The notes beneath the pieces are model-generated. The model worked only from the letters and a program-made list of their open reading frames with translations. It had not been told where the DNA came from and did no database searches. The translations under genes and the position numbers were made by a program. This document shows positions 1 through 7,033 of a stretch of DNA of 40,292 nucleotides, piece after piece. Origin of the DNA: Lachnospiraceae bacterium (lineage in GTDB: Bacteria; Bacillota_A; Clostridia; Lachnospirales; Lachnospiraceae). The number at the start of each line of letters is the position of its first letter. The stretch's first letter is position 1. The stretch is from positions 1-40,292 of the forward strand of contig CAAFOY010000016.1 in NCBI GenBank assembly GCA_900764695.1, written 5' to 3'.

Positions 1-1
1 A

Positions 2-85
2 TTGTGGCAAGGTTTTGCTTTTAATAAGAAGGTTATATTTAAGGGAGAGCTAGATGCTTACAGAAAAGAAGGAGAGTGTGTATGA
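2..85 (+). CDS. C-terminal end of a gene cut by the window edge
   Basis: An open frame enters from the left edge and runs about 27 codons to a TGA at 83-85. The visible tail is mixed hydrophobic and charged (…FNKKVIFKGELDAYRKEG…), compatible with the end of a small soluble protein. Its stop overlaps the ATG of the next gene as ATGA (82-85), the usual arrangement of a translationally coupled pair. That overlap is the main reason to believe it is real. The family cannot be identified from so little sequence. Confidence 0.5.
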   Translation: MWQGFAFNKKVIFKGELDAYRKEGECV

Positions 86-777
86 GAAGATTTTGGGGAT
101 TTTATAAAAATGAATCATATTGTGTAGGTTGCAATGGTGCCACTGTTTACATATATGACAAAGATGAAAATGAAATAGCAAGGTTTAAGAATATCCCTTA
201 TGCGTATACTGCAGCTTTTATGCCGGGAAGGAATATTATTAGCGTAAAATCAACAGAAGGATTTTTAGCTTTTTATGATCTTGATTCATTGTCATTATTA
301 AAGAAAATCACTGTTACGCGAGATGGTGCACAGGATGAAGGCTTTGCGTTTACACCTGACGGAAAGTTCTTTTACAATATTGAAAAACCATTTTCTTCAA
401 CCAGAACTCAGCTTGGAATATATGAAACAAAAACATTTACCAAAGTTGCAACATTGTTTGCGGAAGACAAAAATATGGTATTGGATTGTTTGGAATTTGA
501 CAATGAAACAAATATATGCTATGTAATGGGATTTATGCGTGCTGATAATGGAGTATTTGATTATGGCTTTGTTGCAATATTTGATAAGGAAAGCCAAACA
601 ATACAGAACATTAGAGCTATTGAAGAGGGTAAGTATAATTATCTTCATGAGTATAAGCATTGGGAAGCTAGTGGGTTTACTGAAAGACAACTTCAGTGGT
701 GTTCGTTTAAAAGAAACAAGAATATAGAAAAAACAAGTATAAAAGAAGTTTATGAAGGGGCGGAAAAGAGAATTTAA
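82..777 (+). CDS. beta-propeller-like hypothetical protein, 231 aa
   Basis: Uncharacterised protein without signal peptide or membrane segment, so probably cytoplasmic. It reads as repeated short beta-strand blades (TVYIYDKDENEIARF, GFLAFYDLDSLSLLKKI, GIYETKTFTKVATLF, FVAIFDKESQTIQNI), each ending in a turn with D/E and N/K. That resembles WD40 or YVTN propeller blades, but without a strict WD signature. I chose ATG 82 because GGAG at 71-74 lies 7 bases upstream; a GTG at 76 would sit almost on the ribosome site. The start overlaps the preceding stop (ATGA). Similar propeller proteins occur among immunity and orphan genes near polymorphic toxins, which would fit the decayed small genes downstream, but that role is a guess. 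Confidence 0.6.
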   Translation: MRRFWGFYKNESYCVGCNGATVYIYDKDENEIARFKNIPYAYTAAFMPGRNIISVKSTEGFLAFYDLDSLSLLKKITVTRDGAQDEGFAFTPDGKFFYNIEKPFSSTRTQLGIYETKTFTKVATLFAEDKNMVLDCLEFDNETNICYVMGFMRADNGVFDYGFVAIFDKESQTIQNIRAIEEGKYNYLHEYKHWEASGFTERQLQWCSFKRNKNIEKTSIKEVYEGAEKRI

Positions 778-861
778 TAGCAGTGTTGTATATATGGAAA
801 GTGATATAAAATGAAAAAGGTATAATTCAAACAATAAGTTGGAATTTTGTGGAGGTATAAT

Positions 862-1016
862 ATGAAAGATTTTATATTTGTTACTAGAGCAGTGGAGTGG
901 GAAAAACTACCTTGTGCAACGGATTGCTTGCACACTATAAAGCAACATGTTCAAAATTAGAATATGAAAAGCCATCTAAAGATTTGTTTTACTCTTGGTT
1001 TTTGCAAATGGATTAA
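862..1016 (+). pseudogene. frameshifted remnant of a small protein gene
   Basis: An ATG at 862 follows a good ribosome site (GGAGG about 10 bases upstream) and opens 32 codons (MKDFIFVTRAVEWEK…) before TAG at 958-960. In another frame the text continues as protein-like sequence (YKATCSKLEYEKPSKDLFYS…) to TAA at 1014-1016. The simplest reading is one short protein broken by a frameshift near 925-935. The family is unknown; the acidic and aromatic content is like small immunity-type proteins, but this is not assignable. Confidence 0.4.
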
Positions 1017-1157
1017 GATGATTTTTAGTGCTCTCGACGATGATAAGAATTTAAACGGATAGGTAAATTTTAAAATGATAGAAAATATTAAATATGGAAA
1101 CTTAGAAACTAGTTTCAAAATGGTAAATTAGTACTAATGAGACGATAGGAGTTATTT

Positions 1158-1313
1158 ATGACAGAACATACGAAATTAAGTGATATACCTGAATTTTGTG
1201 ATGAAGTAGAAAAGTAGCTTAAAGAGCTATATGGAGAAGTTGAAGGCATTAAACTTTGGAAGGCAACAAGCGACCAATATAATGAATATTTAAAAGAGTT
1301 GCCGGATTTTTAG
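1158..1313 (+). pseudogene. short ORF interrupted by an in-frame TAG
   Basis: ATG 1158 is preceded by a ribosome-site-like ATAGGAG (1145-1151). It opens 19 codons, meets TAG at 1215-1217, then continues in the same frame for 31 protein-like codons to TAG at 1311-1313. The pieces read MTEHTKLSDIPEFCDEVEK and LKELYGEVEGIKLWKATSD. A nonsense mutation in a small decaying gene is the likely explanation. The product is not recognised. Together with the broken gene at 862-1016 it makes 778-1325 a stretch of gene debris. Confidence 0.4.
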
Positions 1314-1325
1314 TAAGTCGCAAGA

Positions 1326-2207
1326 TTATGAAGTTCTAATTCTAAACTGTCCGGGAGTTATGCCATAATTTTTATGAAAAAGTTCGCAGTAATAACTTGT
1401 GTTTGAAAAACCACAGGCATATGCTATTTCAGTAATTGACATTTCCGTATTTTGAAGAAGAAAAATTGACTTCTCTAAGCGGTACTGATTTAGATATAAC
1501 ATAGGAGATGTGGTTAAATATTTTTTGAAAAGTTCAGTACATTTGGTTTTACAGCAATTTCCGGCAGTTGAAATATCTTTAAGCAGAATTTTGTTAGAGT
1601 AATTTTTTTGTACGTAACCAATCATTGCGGTAAGCGCAATAACGTCATCATTATTTTGCTTATTATCAGAAAAAGAATCCATATTGTCAAAGAGTAATCC
1701 TAATATATGAGAGGTTTTTTCTAAAATAGTAAACGGATGTATCTTTTCTAAATTATTTTCGTAAAGTGCTTCAAGGTTGCAAAGAATAGAATTTTGCCAT
1801 TGAATGGCAGGGCTTAATTTCTGATAAGGAAAATTAGTATTTTGCACCAAATGATTTAAGTAATTTTCCACAAAATAATTATTAGTGGAAAGAAGTTGTG
1901 GAGATAGTAGAATGCAAATAAAGATACATTCCGTGTGTGAATCAGAATAACCATAATGAAAACAACGGCTGTTTACAAAAATTCCTTCTCCGGTCTGTAA
2001 GGAAATCTTATGACCATTTATATCATAAGACATTTGACCATCTAAAATAAGAATAAATTCAAAATCGTCATGCCAGTGGCTGACAGCACGAAAATCAGGA
2101 TAGCTTGAAAGTTGTCCTTTTTTGATATATGCAGGAAAGTTAGTGATGTTATAAGCAACATTTTCAGATGCATCTGAATTTAAAATAATGTTTGGGCATG
2201 ATTCCAT
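1326..2207 (-). CDS. AraC family transcriptional regulator, 293 aa
   Basis: DNA-binding regulator of the AraC/XylS family. Residues about 25-110 look like the cupin sensor domain (SHWHDDFEFILILDGQ, then a GEGIFVNSRCFHYGYS segment), typical of sugar-responsive members. The last ~100 residues carry two helix-turn-helix motifs ending in the family signature (EIAYACGFSNTSYYCELFHK, then GITPGQFR). The ATG (complement 2205-2207) has AAGGAG about 9 bases upstream on its strand. It is divergent from the acetyltransferase wreck at 2343, and such regulators often control the divergent neighbour. That neighbour is broken, so the present target is uncertain; the intact acetyltransferase at 3216 is another candidate. 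Confidence 0.9.
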   Translation of the reverse strand: MESCPNIILNSDASENVAYNITNFPAYIKKGQLSSYPDFRAVSHWHDDFEFILILDGQMSYDINGHKISLQTGEGIFVNSRCFHYGYSDSHTECIFICILLSPQLLSTNNYFVENYLNHLVQNTNFPYQKLSPAIQWQNSILCNLEALYENNLEKIHPFTILEKTSHILGLLFDNMDSFSDNKQNNDDVIALTAMIGYVQKNYSNKILLKDISTAGNCCKTKCTELFKKYLTTSPMLYLNQYRLEKSIFLLQNTEMSITEIAYACGFSNTSYYCELFHKNYGITPGQFRIRTS

Positions 2208-2342
2208 AATATTATTCTCCTTTGCGAACGATTGTTATATTATTATGGCTGATTTTGGTATAAAATTCAATTATAATTGTTTATTTTTGTGTTGGAAAGA
2301 AGTCTAAATGAATAAAAATTAACGGAAATGGAGAGTTAAATT

Positions 2343-2994
2343 ATGGTTATGAAAAAAAGAAGAAATATGCAAATGGCATATGTTGCAGATGAAGCTGCAA
2401 TGGAAGAACAGGCTAAATTCAGAAAGATTTTGCAAAAACTTAATTTTGCAGATAGGTCTGATTTTGATGGAATAGCAAAGATAGCAAAAGAGCTTTTTGG
2501 CAAATCAGAAGACGCCTGCATTAACCCACCTTTTTATTGCAATTACGGTTTAAATATTGAAGTGGGTAAGAATTTTTACGCAAATTATAATTGCACAATT
2601 ATAGATGTGGCAAAAGTAATAATCGGAGACAATTGTTTTATAGCTCCTAATGTTTCTATTTATACAGCAGGGCATCCTATTTATCCGGATACACGTAAAT
2701 CTATGTTTGAATCTGCTTATTATGCTATTGGGAGTAGTGCTTTTTGCCCTTGGAACAGGATTTTATGCAGCAGCTTCCCTTGGACGTGGCTCTTATGAGG
2801 TGCTGACTTTTTCACTTGCAGAAAAGAACGGATGGCAAGTAAAAATAGTGCGAATGATATTGGATGCCATAATGGTAATTGTTGGAGTTTTATTGGGGGG
2901 AAAGTTTGGAATATGTACGATTGTAACAATTATAATTTCCGGACCGATAATTCAGTTTACAGCAGCGAGAACGAAAAAATTATTTAGAATTTGA
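2343..2994 (+). pseudogene. chimeric wreck: sugar O-acetyltransferase 5' part joined to YczE-like membrane protein 3' part
   Basis: From ATG 2343 the frame reads as the N-terminal two thirds of a maltose/galactoside O-acetyltransferase: leading helices, then left-handed beta-helix hexapeptides (NIEVGKNFYANYNCTIID, VIIGDNCFIAPNVSIYTAGH). Similarity stops near 2705-2720, before the catalytic-domain repeats and C-terminus, and this frame ends at 2798. In the overlapping frame from about 2715 to 2994 the text becomes a multi-spanning membrane protein (LLGVVLFALGTGFYAAASLG, RMILDAIMVIVGVLLGG, SGPIIQF) typical of the YczE/YitT-like family, lacking its first helix. A deletion fusing two genes out of frame explains this. 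Neither half should give a working protein. Confidence 0.7.
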
Positions 2995-3060
2995 AAAAAT
3001 AGTTAGAATAATAACGGTATTGTGAAAAGGTATACAAAGATGTTATTTTGAAAAAAACAA

Positions 3061-3139
3061 AAAAATGCGGAAACGTGCTAAAATAGAGAAATAAAAAATG
3101 CGGAAATAGGGTGAAACGGGAAAATAAAAAATGCGGAAA
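3061..3139. repeat. three 33-base tandem units ahead of the acetyltransferase gene
   Basis: The 13-mer AAAAATGCGGAAA occurs at 3061-3073, 3094-3106 and 3127-3139, exactly 33 bases apart. Units 1 and 2 also share their last bases (…AAATA); the third diverges after the 13-mer. The array lies between the chimeric wreck and the intact acetyltransferase. It may be a binding-site array or an eroded minisatellite. Confidence 0.75.
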
Positions 3140-3215
3140 TGAATTATCGTATATGATACAACTCGAATTATGCAGGATTGATATTTATGCTATATAAATA
3201 AAAAAGGAGAACATT

Positions 3216-3806
3216 ATGAATTTAGAAGAACAAAAGAATTTTATTTTAAGTGGAAAGATGTACAATGATTTAACAGACGAATTAGTGAAAGCTCGTGAAA
3301 ATACGGTATTTCTAACCAATGAATATAATGCAAGTTTTGGAGAAAAAGCGGAAGTGAGGGAAGTTATTCTAAAGAAACTTTTAAAGTCTGTTGGTAATGG
3401 AGTTCATTTTGAACCCAATTTCAGATGTGAATTTGGATATAATATTTCAATTGGAAATAATTTTTATGCTAATTTTGATTGTATTATGCTGGATGGTGGA
3501 GGCATTGAGATTGGAGATAATGTACTTTTTGGACCAAGAGTAGGTATTTACACATCTAATCACGCAATGGATGCATGGGAACGTGTTCACGGAGCCTGCT
3601 ATGCCAAGCCTGTTAAGATAGGAAACAATGTTTGGGTTGGTGCAGGAGTACATATTAATCAGGGCGTAACCATAGGAGACAATACAATAATTGGTTCCGG
3701 AAGTGTTGTTACAAAGGATATTCCGGCAAATGTAGTTGCAGCAGGAGTACCTTGCAAAGTGATTCGTGAAATAACAGAAGAGGACAAAACAGAATATCGA
3801 CCATAA
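3216..3806 (+). CDS. sugar O-acetyltransferase (maltose/galactoside acetyltransferase family), 196 aa
   Basis: Transfers acetyl from acetyl-CoA to a hydroxyl of a sugar; a cytoplasmic trimer in this family. Residues 1-55 match the N-terminal helical Mac domain ([20 protein letters not shown]…). The rest is a left-handed parallel beta-helix of hexapeptide repeats ([72 protein letters not shown]). The histidine of the TSNH motif is the expected catalytic base. Length is normal for the family. AAGGAGA about 6 bases before ATG 3216 supports the start. It resembles the broken copy at 2343, suggesting old duplication or two related genes. The substrate cannot be told from sequence. Confidence 0.88.
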   Translation: MNLEEQKNFILSGKMYNDLTDELVKARENTVFLTNEYNASFGEKAEVREVILKKLLKSVGNGVHFEPNFRCEFGYNISIGNNFYANFDCIMLDGGGIEIGDNVLFGPRVGIYTSNHAMDAWERVHGACYAKPVKIGNNVWVGAGVHINQGVTIGDNTIIGSGSVVTKDIPANVVAAGVPCKVIREITEEDKTEYRP

Positions 3807-3831
3807 GAGTTTAATTGACATTTGGACAGCA

Positions 3832-3933
3832 ATGTTGGATGTTATGCCATCTATGTTCGTAATCCTAGCAATTTATGTAGTTGCTTTAATTTTAACCAAT
3901 GTAATTACTATTGCAAAAGTCAATAAGAAGTAA
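3832..3933 (+). pseudogene. C-terminal scrap of a membrane protein
   Basis: A frame open from before 3817 to TAA 3931-3933 encodes a hydrophobic helix followed by a lysine-rich end (MFVILAIYVVALILTNVI…KVNKK). It overlaps the end of the acetyltransferase in another frame and has no ribosome site of its own. That is what the severed end of a membrane protein gene looks like. It could instead be a tiny membrane peptide starting at ATG 3832. The family is not recognised. Confidence 0.3.
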
Positions 3934-3991
3934 GTTATAAAGCTAAATGCCCACCACTATGATGATACAGGTTGGACGTAGTAATTATGAG

Positions 3992-4030
3992 CCAGATAAG
4001 ACGTAGGTCTTATCTGGTTTTCCCTTTTTT
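3992..4030 (+). terminator. intrinsic terminator
   Basis: A perfect 10-bp stem (3992-4001 with 4008-4017) and a 6-base loop are followed by TTTTCCCTTTTTT. It lies downstream of the acetyltransferase and the membrane scrap, and inside or just before the MATE debris. Confidence 0.8.
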
Positions 4031-4400
4031 GTGTATTTTAATGTCAATGGGCATATTATTTGGAGTTGGTGGTTCAGGGCAGATGAGGATCCAAACAGAG
4101 CAATGGCAGCTGTTTTGCTTGGTGAGTGGTAAATATTGTACTTGATATTGTTTTTGTTTTTCCTATGCAAATGGGAATTGGAGGAGCGGCACTTGCGTCA
4201 GCCATTGGAATGGTAATTTAGGTATTAGTTGGAATTACTCATTTTTTGAGCAAAAAGAATAAGCTTAAATTTATCGCTCCAAAACATACAATTTTTTAAC
4301 TATTGGAGTTATGGGACTTATTTTCTCATTATGCGGAGTCTTATTCCCCAATGGAGTTTGCTCTGTATTTATGAATCCGAATGAAGAAATTATTAGTGTT
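4031..4400 (+). pseudogene. degraded MATE-family efflux transporter
   Basis: Fragments in shifting frames match MATE multidrug transporters. MSMGILFGVGGSG is followed, one frame away, by ADEDPNRAMAAVLLGEW and a stop. Further on, MGIGGAALASAIGMVI, a TAG, then VLVGITHFLSKKNKLKFIAP, a stop, and finally GVMGLIFSLCGVLFPNG and MNPNEEII. The GVGGS…A.LLGE segment and the IGGAALASAIG segment are characteristic of the family. Several stops, at least one frameshift and large internal deletions make it a clear pseudogene. The intervening membrane segments are missing. Confidence 0.75.
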
Positions 4401-4436
4401 CTGTTTCTGTTGCAGAATAGGAAAAATTAAATATTA

Positions 4437-4445
4437 TGGTATAAT
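4437..4445 (+). promoter_or_regulatory. extended -10 promoter for the NUDIX gene
   Basis: TGG-TATAAT at 4437-4445 is an extended -10 box. No good -35 is seen at the normal spacing. Transcription would start near 4452, leaving a short leader before the TTG start at 4483. Confidence 0.55.
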
Positions 4446-4482
4446 ATATCTAAATTTAATTAAAGAATGGAGGCAACATAAA

Positions 4483-4971
4483 TTGCATTTTTGTTATTGC
4501 CCGTATTGTGGCTCAAGACTTATCGGAAAAGAAATCGGAGATGAAGGAATAATACCTTATTGTGAAAATTGTAATATACCTTTGTGGGATATGTTTACCA
4601 CAAGTATTATCACAGCCGTTGTAAATGAATATAATGAAATCGCTCTATTAAGACAAAACTACGTTTCAGCAACCAAATATGTATGTGTTGCAGGAATAAT
4701 GAAAATGGGTGAGTCAGCCGAGGAAACAGTGATTCGTGAAGTGAAGGAAGAAATCGGTCAGGACGTGGAAAGCTTAGAGTTTATAAAAAGTTATCCTTAT
4801 GAGAAAAAAGAAATGCTAATGCTTGGTTACAAGGCAACTGTAAAAAAGAAAGAGTTTAAATTATCAGGCGAAGTTGATTCGGTTAAATGGGTTAAGTTTG
4901 AAGAGGCGTTGGCTTTATTGAGAGAAGGAAGTGTTGCATGGCAATTAGTGAAGCAGGTTATAGAAAAATGA
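4483..4971 (+). CDS. NUDIX hydrolase with N-terminal zinc ribbon, 162 aa
   Basis: Hydrolyses a nucleoside-diphosphate-linked substrate, probably in the cytoplasm. Residues 6-30 form a zinc ribbon (CPYC…CENC). The NUDIX box lies at about residues 71-93: G, five residues, E, seven residues, then REVKEEIG. This layout recalls the NADH pyrophosphatase branch, which has a ribbon before the box, but this protein is shorter than NudC and lacks a clear NudC tail motif. I chose TTG 4483 because TGGAGG (4468-4473) lies 9 bases upstream and an extended -10 sits at 4440. An ATG 34 codons earlier falls in MATE debris and upstream of the promoter. It is a single-gene unit ending in a hairpin shared with the convergent gene. 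Confidence 0.85.
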   Translation: MHFCYCPYCGSRLIGKEIGDEGIIPYCENCNIPLWDMFTTSIITAVVNEYNEIALLRQNYVSATKYVCVAGIMKMGESAEETVIREVKEEIGQDVESLEFIKSYPYEKKEMLMLGYKATVKKKEFKLSGEVDSVKWVKFEEALALLREGSVAWQLVKQVIEK

Positions 4972-4977
4972 TAAAAA

Positions 4978-5023
4978 TAAAAGCTTACGCGTGTTATAAA
5001 GGATAACCATACATAAGCTTTTA
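4978..5023. terminator. bidirectional terminator between convergent genes
   Basis: TAAAAGCTTA (4978-4987) pairs perfectly with TAAGCTTTTA (5014-5023), with extra partial pairing inside. The A-rich left arm and T-rich right arm suit termination from both the NUDIX gene (+) and the MazF-like gene (-). Confidence 0.65.
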
Positions 5024-5076
5024 TTATTGAATTGCCCTTTCGGCTTAACATTATTGATTCGACCTTTCGTCTATAA
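5023..5076. repeat. imperfect 27-base direct repeat
   Basis: Two adjacent units, 5023-5049 and 5050-5076, both begin ATTATTGA and share a CCTTTCGnCT core. They lie between the terminator hairpin and the 3' end of the MazF-like gene. No function is evident. Confidence 0.5.
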
Positions 5077-5120
5077 TTATGCTAACATAGAATTTAGAGA
5101 AAATCAATCACAAAAATAAA

Positions 5121-5867
5121 TTAATCAATTTCTATTAATTTATTATATTCAAGTTGAAGAGTATCATGTTCATTTTTTAATACATTATAATTATGTTCCA
5201 GTTCGGTATATTTTTGTTGTAAAGAAGTAAATTCATTATTAATTTTGTATAAGCGGATATTTTCTTTAGGAAAAGCTAATTTAAAAAGAGTGTTTTTGAT
5301 TTCTTTAAATAACGAATCCTGAAGATTAATATTTTTAAGTTTTCCCTTTTTGGAAATTAATCGCCCTGCACTTATAACTTTGATGTCGGACAAAAGAATG
5401 GCTCCTGTTTTTTCAAATCCATCGGATTTGTCACCCATATCATTTCCGTATACTTTGCGCATCATTTTGTTACCATCTGGATTATCAATAGGATGGAAAG
5501 CGTTTTTTATGTTGTCAGGTGTTGTGGAAACAGGAACAACTAAGTACATTCCGCCTATTTTTTCAAGAATGACAACGGGGTGATGGTAAGAAAATTCAGG
5601 TTTATAATTGATTCCTAAATCTGCATAAAAAATGTCACCTATGGAAATGCAAATTTTAGTCGAAGTAAAATTTCTTCTTAAAAACCAGTTTTGCAAACTC
5701 ATAATAAAATTTGCAGATTCGTCTTGTCTCATCTTTCTTATTTCTTCAACACTGTTAACTTCGAGATTGAGAAATTCATTTAGGCATACTGCCGAATCAG
5801 ATGTATTTTTGTTTTTGTTGTGTCTATCACGAATTATATTTCTAAGTGATTCAAAATTAATTTTCAA
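5121..5867 (-). CDS. MazF/PemK-like protein with N-terminal extension and C-terminal coiled coil, 248 aa
   Basis: The central part, about residues 75-197, matches the PemK/MazF endoribonuclease fold. It has an opening strand (SIGDIFYADLG), the HHPVVIL strand, a VVPVSTTPDN strand and the closing KTGAILLSDIKVIS…GRL segment. In MazF toxins this fold cuts mRNA. The first ~70 residues are an unrecognised helical extension, and residues about 205-246 form a heptad-rich coiled coil. No small antitoxin gene is next to it, and the classical basic residue after the first strand is not obvious, so toxin activity is uncertain. The start is TTG (complement 5865-5867) with AGAGGT about 8 bases upstream. 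A promoter lies at 5922-5951. It is divergent from a coiled-coil membrane protein. Confidence 0.75.
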   Translation of the reverse strand: MKINFESLRNIIRDRHNKNKNTSDSAVCLNEFLNLEVNSVEEIRKMRQDESANFIMSLQNWFLRRNFTSTKICISIGDIFYADLGINYKPEFSYHHPVVILEKIGGMYLVVPVSTTPDNIKNAFHPIDNPDGNKMMRKVYGNDMGDKSDGFEKTGAILLSDIKVISAGRLISKKGKLKNINLQDSLFKEIKNTLFKLAFPKENIRLYKINNEFTSLQQKYTELEHNYNVLKNEHDTLQLEYNKLIEID

Positions 5868-5921
5868 AAGTAGTACCTCTTCTTCCTTTAATTAGTCATT
5901 TGTAATGTTGAGTTTCATAAT

Positions 5922-5951
5922 ATCATAAAAATAAATAGATGTCATTGTCAA
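5922..5951 (-). promoter_or_regulatory. promoter of the MazF-like gene
   Basis: On the minus strand, TTGACA (complement 5946-5951) and TATGAT (complement 5922-5927) are separated by 18 bases. This is a near-consensus housekeeping promoter in the divergent gap. Transcription would begin near 5915. Confidence 0.7.
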
Positions 5952-6024
5952 AATGGCATAAAATGATAAAATTATTACAACAATACTTACAATAAGAATT
6001 AAGTATCAAAGGAGGGAGAGAACT

Positions 6025-6930
6025 ATGGCTAGAAATAATAACCTGATGATTAGTGAAATTAAAAAAAATTTAGAAATGACAGATAACAAGGTTAAAAAAA
6101 TTGAAAGTAATTTAGAAAAAATCGAAACAAATGTTAAAGAAATCAAAAATACATTAGATGATTCTAAAGCCAAAGAAACAGTTAAATCATCTAGAAAAAT
6201 TTTAAAGTATATTCTAACGTCGATTGTACCAATAGCCTCTTTGGGTGTGGCAATTATATCTTTGATAGTAGCAATTAAGGCGTTTGAATCGAGTAAAAAA
6301 ATAGGAATAAATAATTCAGCACTATCTTTTTCATACCAAAGTGTTAATATAGAAAAATTAACTACAAAAGAGGGAATTGAAATAGTAATAGGTGGCAGTA
6401 AAAGAACAAGAGGAGGTGCAAAATTAAAAATTGATGTAAAAGTTGAGTCGGGTCAAATGGCGTCCTTGTATTTGATTGAAAAAAATGGAGAAAAGCTCGA
6501 GTTTGAACTTTTAAATTCAGAAAATATACAGAATAGATTTTCAGGAATAAAAACATACGAAGTAAATGCATACTTTGATATGGAAAAGAAGGAAAAAATC
6601 AAAAACATAAAAATGGGAATGGGACAATTGTATGTACTTGCAGAAGATTTAAATGGTCAGGTATATATTGACGTAATTCAAATTATTGGTCCGATTATAC
6701 AAGAATCTGATGAGATGAATACAGCACAAGTTTATGATAATTATGCTGAATATAGTTTTAGATATTTGAAGAATAATAAGTTAATTACGTTGAATGAAAA
6801 TGATGATTTTGATAAAGAATGGGTTGAATTAACAGATACATATCCAGAAAGTTTAAAAGAAACTAACATAGAAAAAATAGAGGAGGATATATCAATGATA
6901 AGAGAAAAATATTCAAAATACAAATATTAG
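6025..6930 (+). CDS. coiled-coil membrane-anchored protein of unknown function, 301 aa
   Basis: Residues 12-47 are a heptad-patterned coiled coil rich in K, E, N and I. Residues about 61-87 form one strong membrane helix (ILTSIVPIASLGVAIISLIV). Residues 95-240 are beta-rich, with a probable Ig- or C2-like strand pattern, and the end is acidic and helical. With one helix and a charged N-terminus, the larger domain is probably outside the cell, though orientation is not certain. AAAGGAGGGAG about 8 bases before ATG 6025 is a strong ribosome site. Base composition is very AT-rich like its neighbour, which suggests both came together. I do not recognise the family. Its divergence from the MazF-like gene, which also has a coiled coil, is the only hint of function. 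Confidence 0.75.
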   Translation: MARNNNLMISEIKKNLEMTDNKVKKIESNLEKIETNVKEIKNTLDDSKAKETVKSSRKILKYILTSIVPIASLGVAIISLIVAIKAFESSKKIGINNSALSFSYQSVNIEKLTTKEGIEIVIGGSKRTRGGAKLKIDVKVESGQMASLYLIEKNGEKLEFELLNSENIQNRFSGIKTYEVNAYFDMEKKEKIKNIKMGMGQLYVLAEDLNGQVYIDVIQIIGPIIQESDEMNTAQVYDNYAEYSFRYLKNNKLITLNENDDFDKEWVELTDTYPESLKETNIEKIEEDISMIREKYSKYKY

Positions 6931-7033
6931 TGATGATGAAAAATGGTGATTGTTAAAAATAAATATATTATTAAAAATAGAAGTTTTTAGTAATAGATAA
7001 TTTATAATTAGAGATTAGAATAAGAGGGTATAA

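Noticed and set aside
1158..1313. In-frame TAG read as pyrrolysine or other recoding
   Set aside because: Other genes in the window use TAG as an ordinary stop, the ORF is tiny, and neighbouring small ORFs are also broken; a nonsense mutation is simpler.
3061..3139. Possible CRISPR array from the evenly spaced 13-mers
   Set aside because: The identical core is only 13 bases, there are only three copies, the interval between them is itself partly repeated, and no cas gene is present.
3985..4170. Minus-strand ORF over the terminator and MATE debris
   Set aside because: It reads through a strong hairpin, lacks a ribosome site and has no protein-like features; the plus-strand MATE fragments explain the sequence.
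4381..4482. Longer N-terminus for the NUDIX protein
   Set aside because: This stretch is the end of the MATE debris plus an extended -10 box; the zinc ribbon begins right after the TTG with a good ribosome site.
5121..5867. Complete MazEF-type toxin-antitoxin operon
   Set aside because: No small antitoxin gene lies up- or downstream on the same strand; only the MazF-like protein is present.
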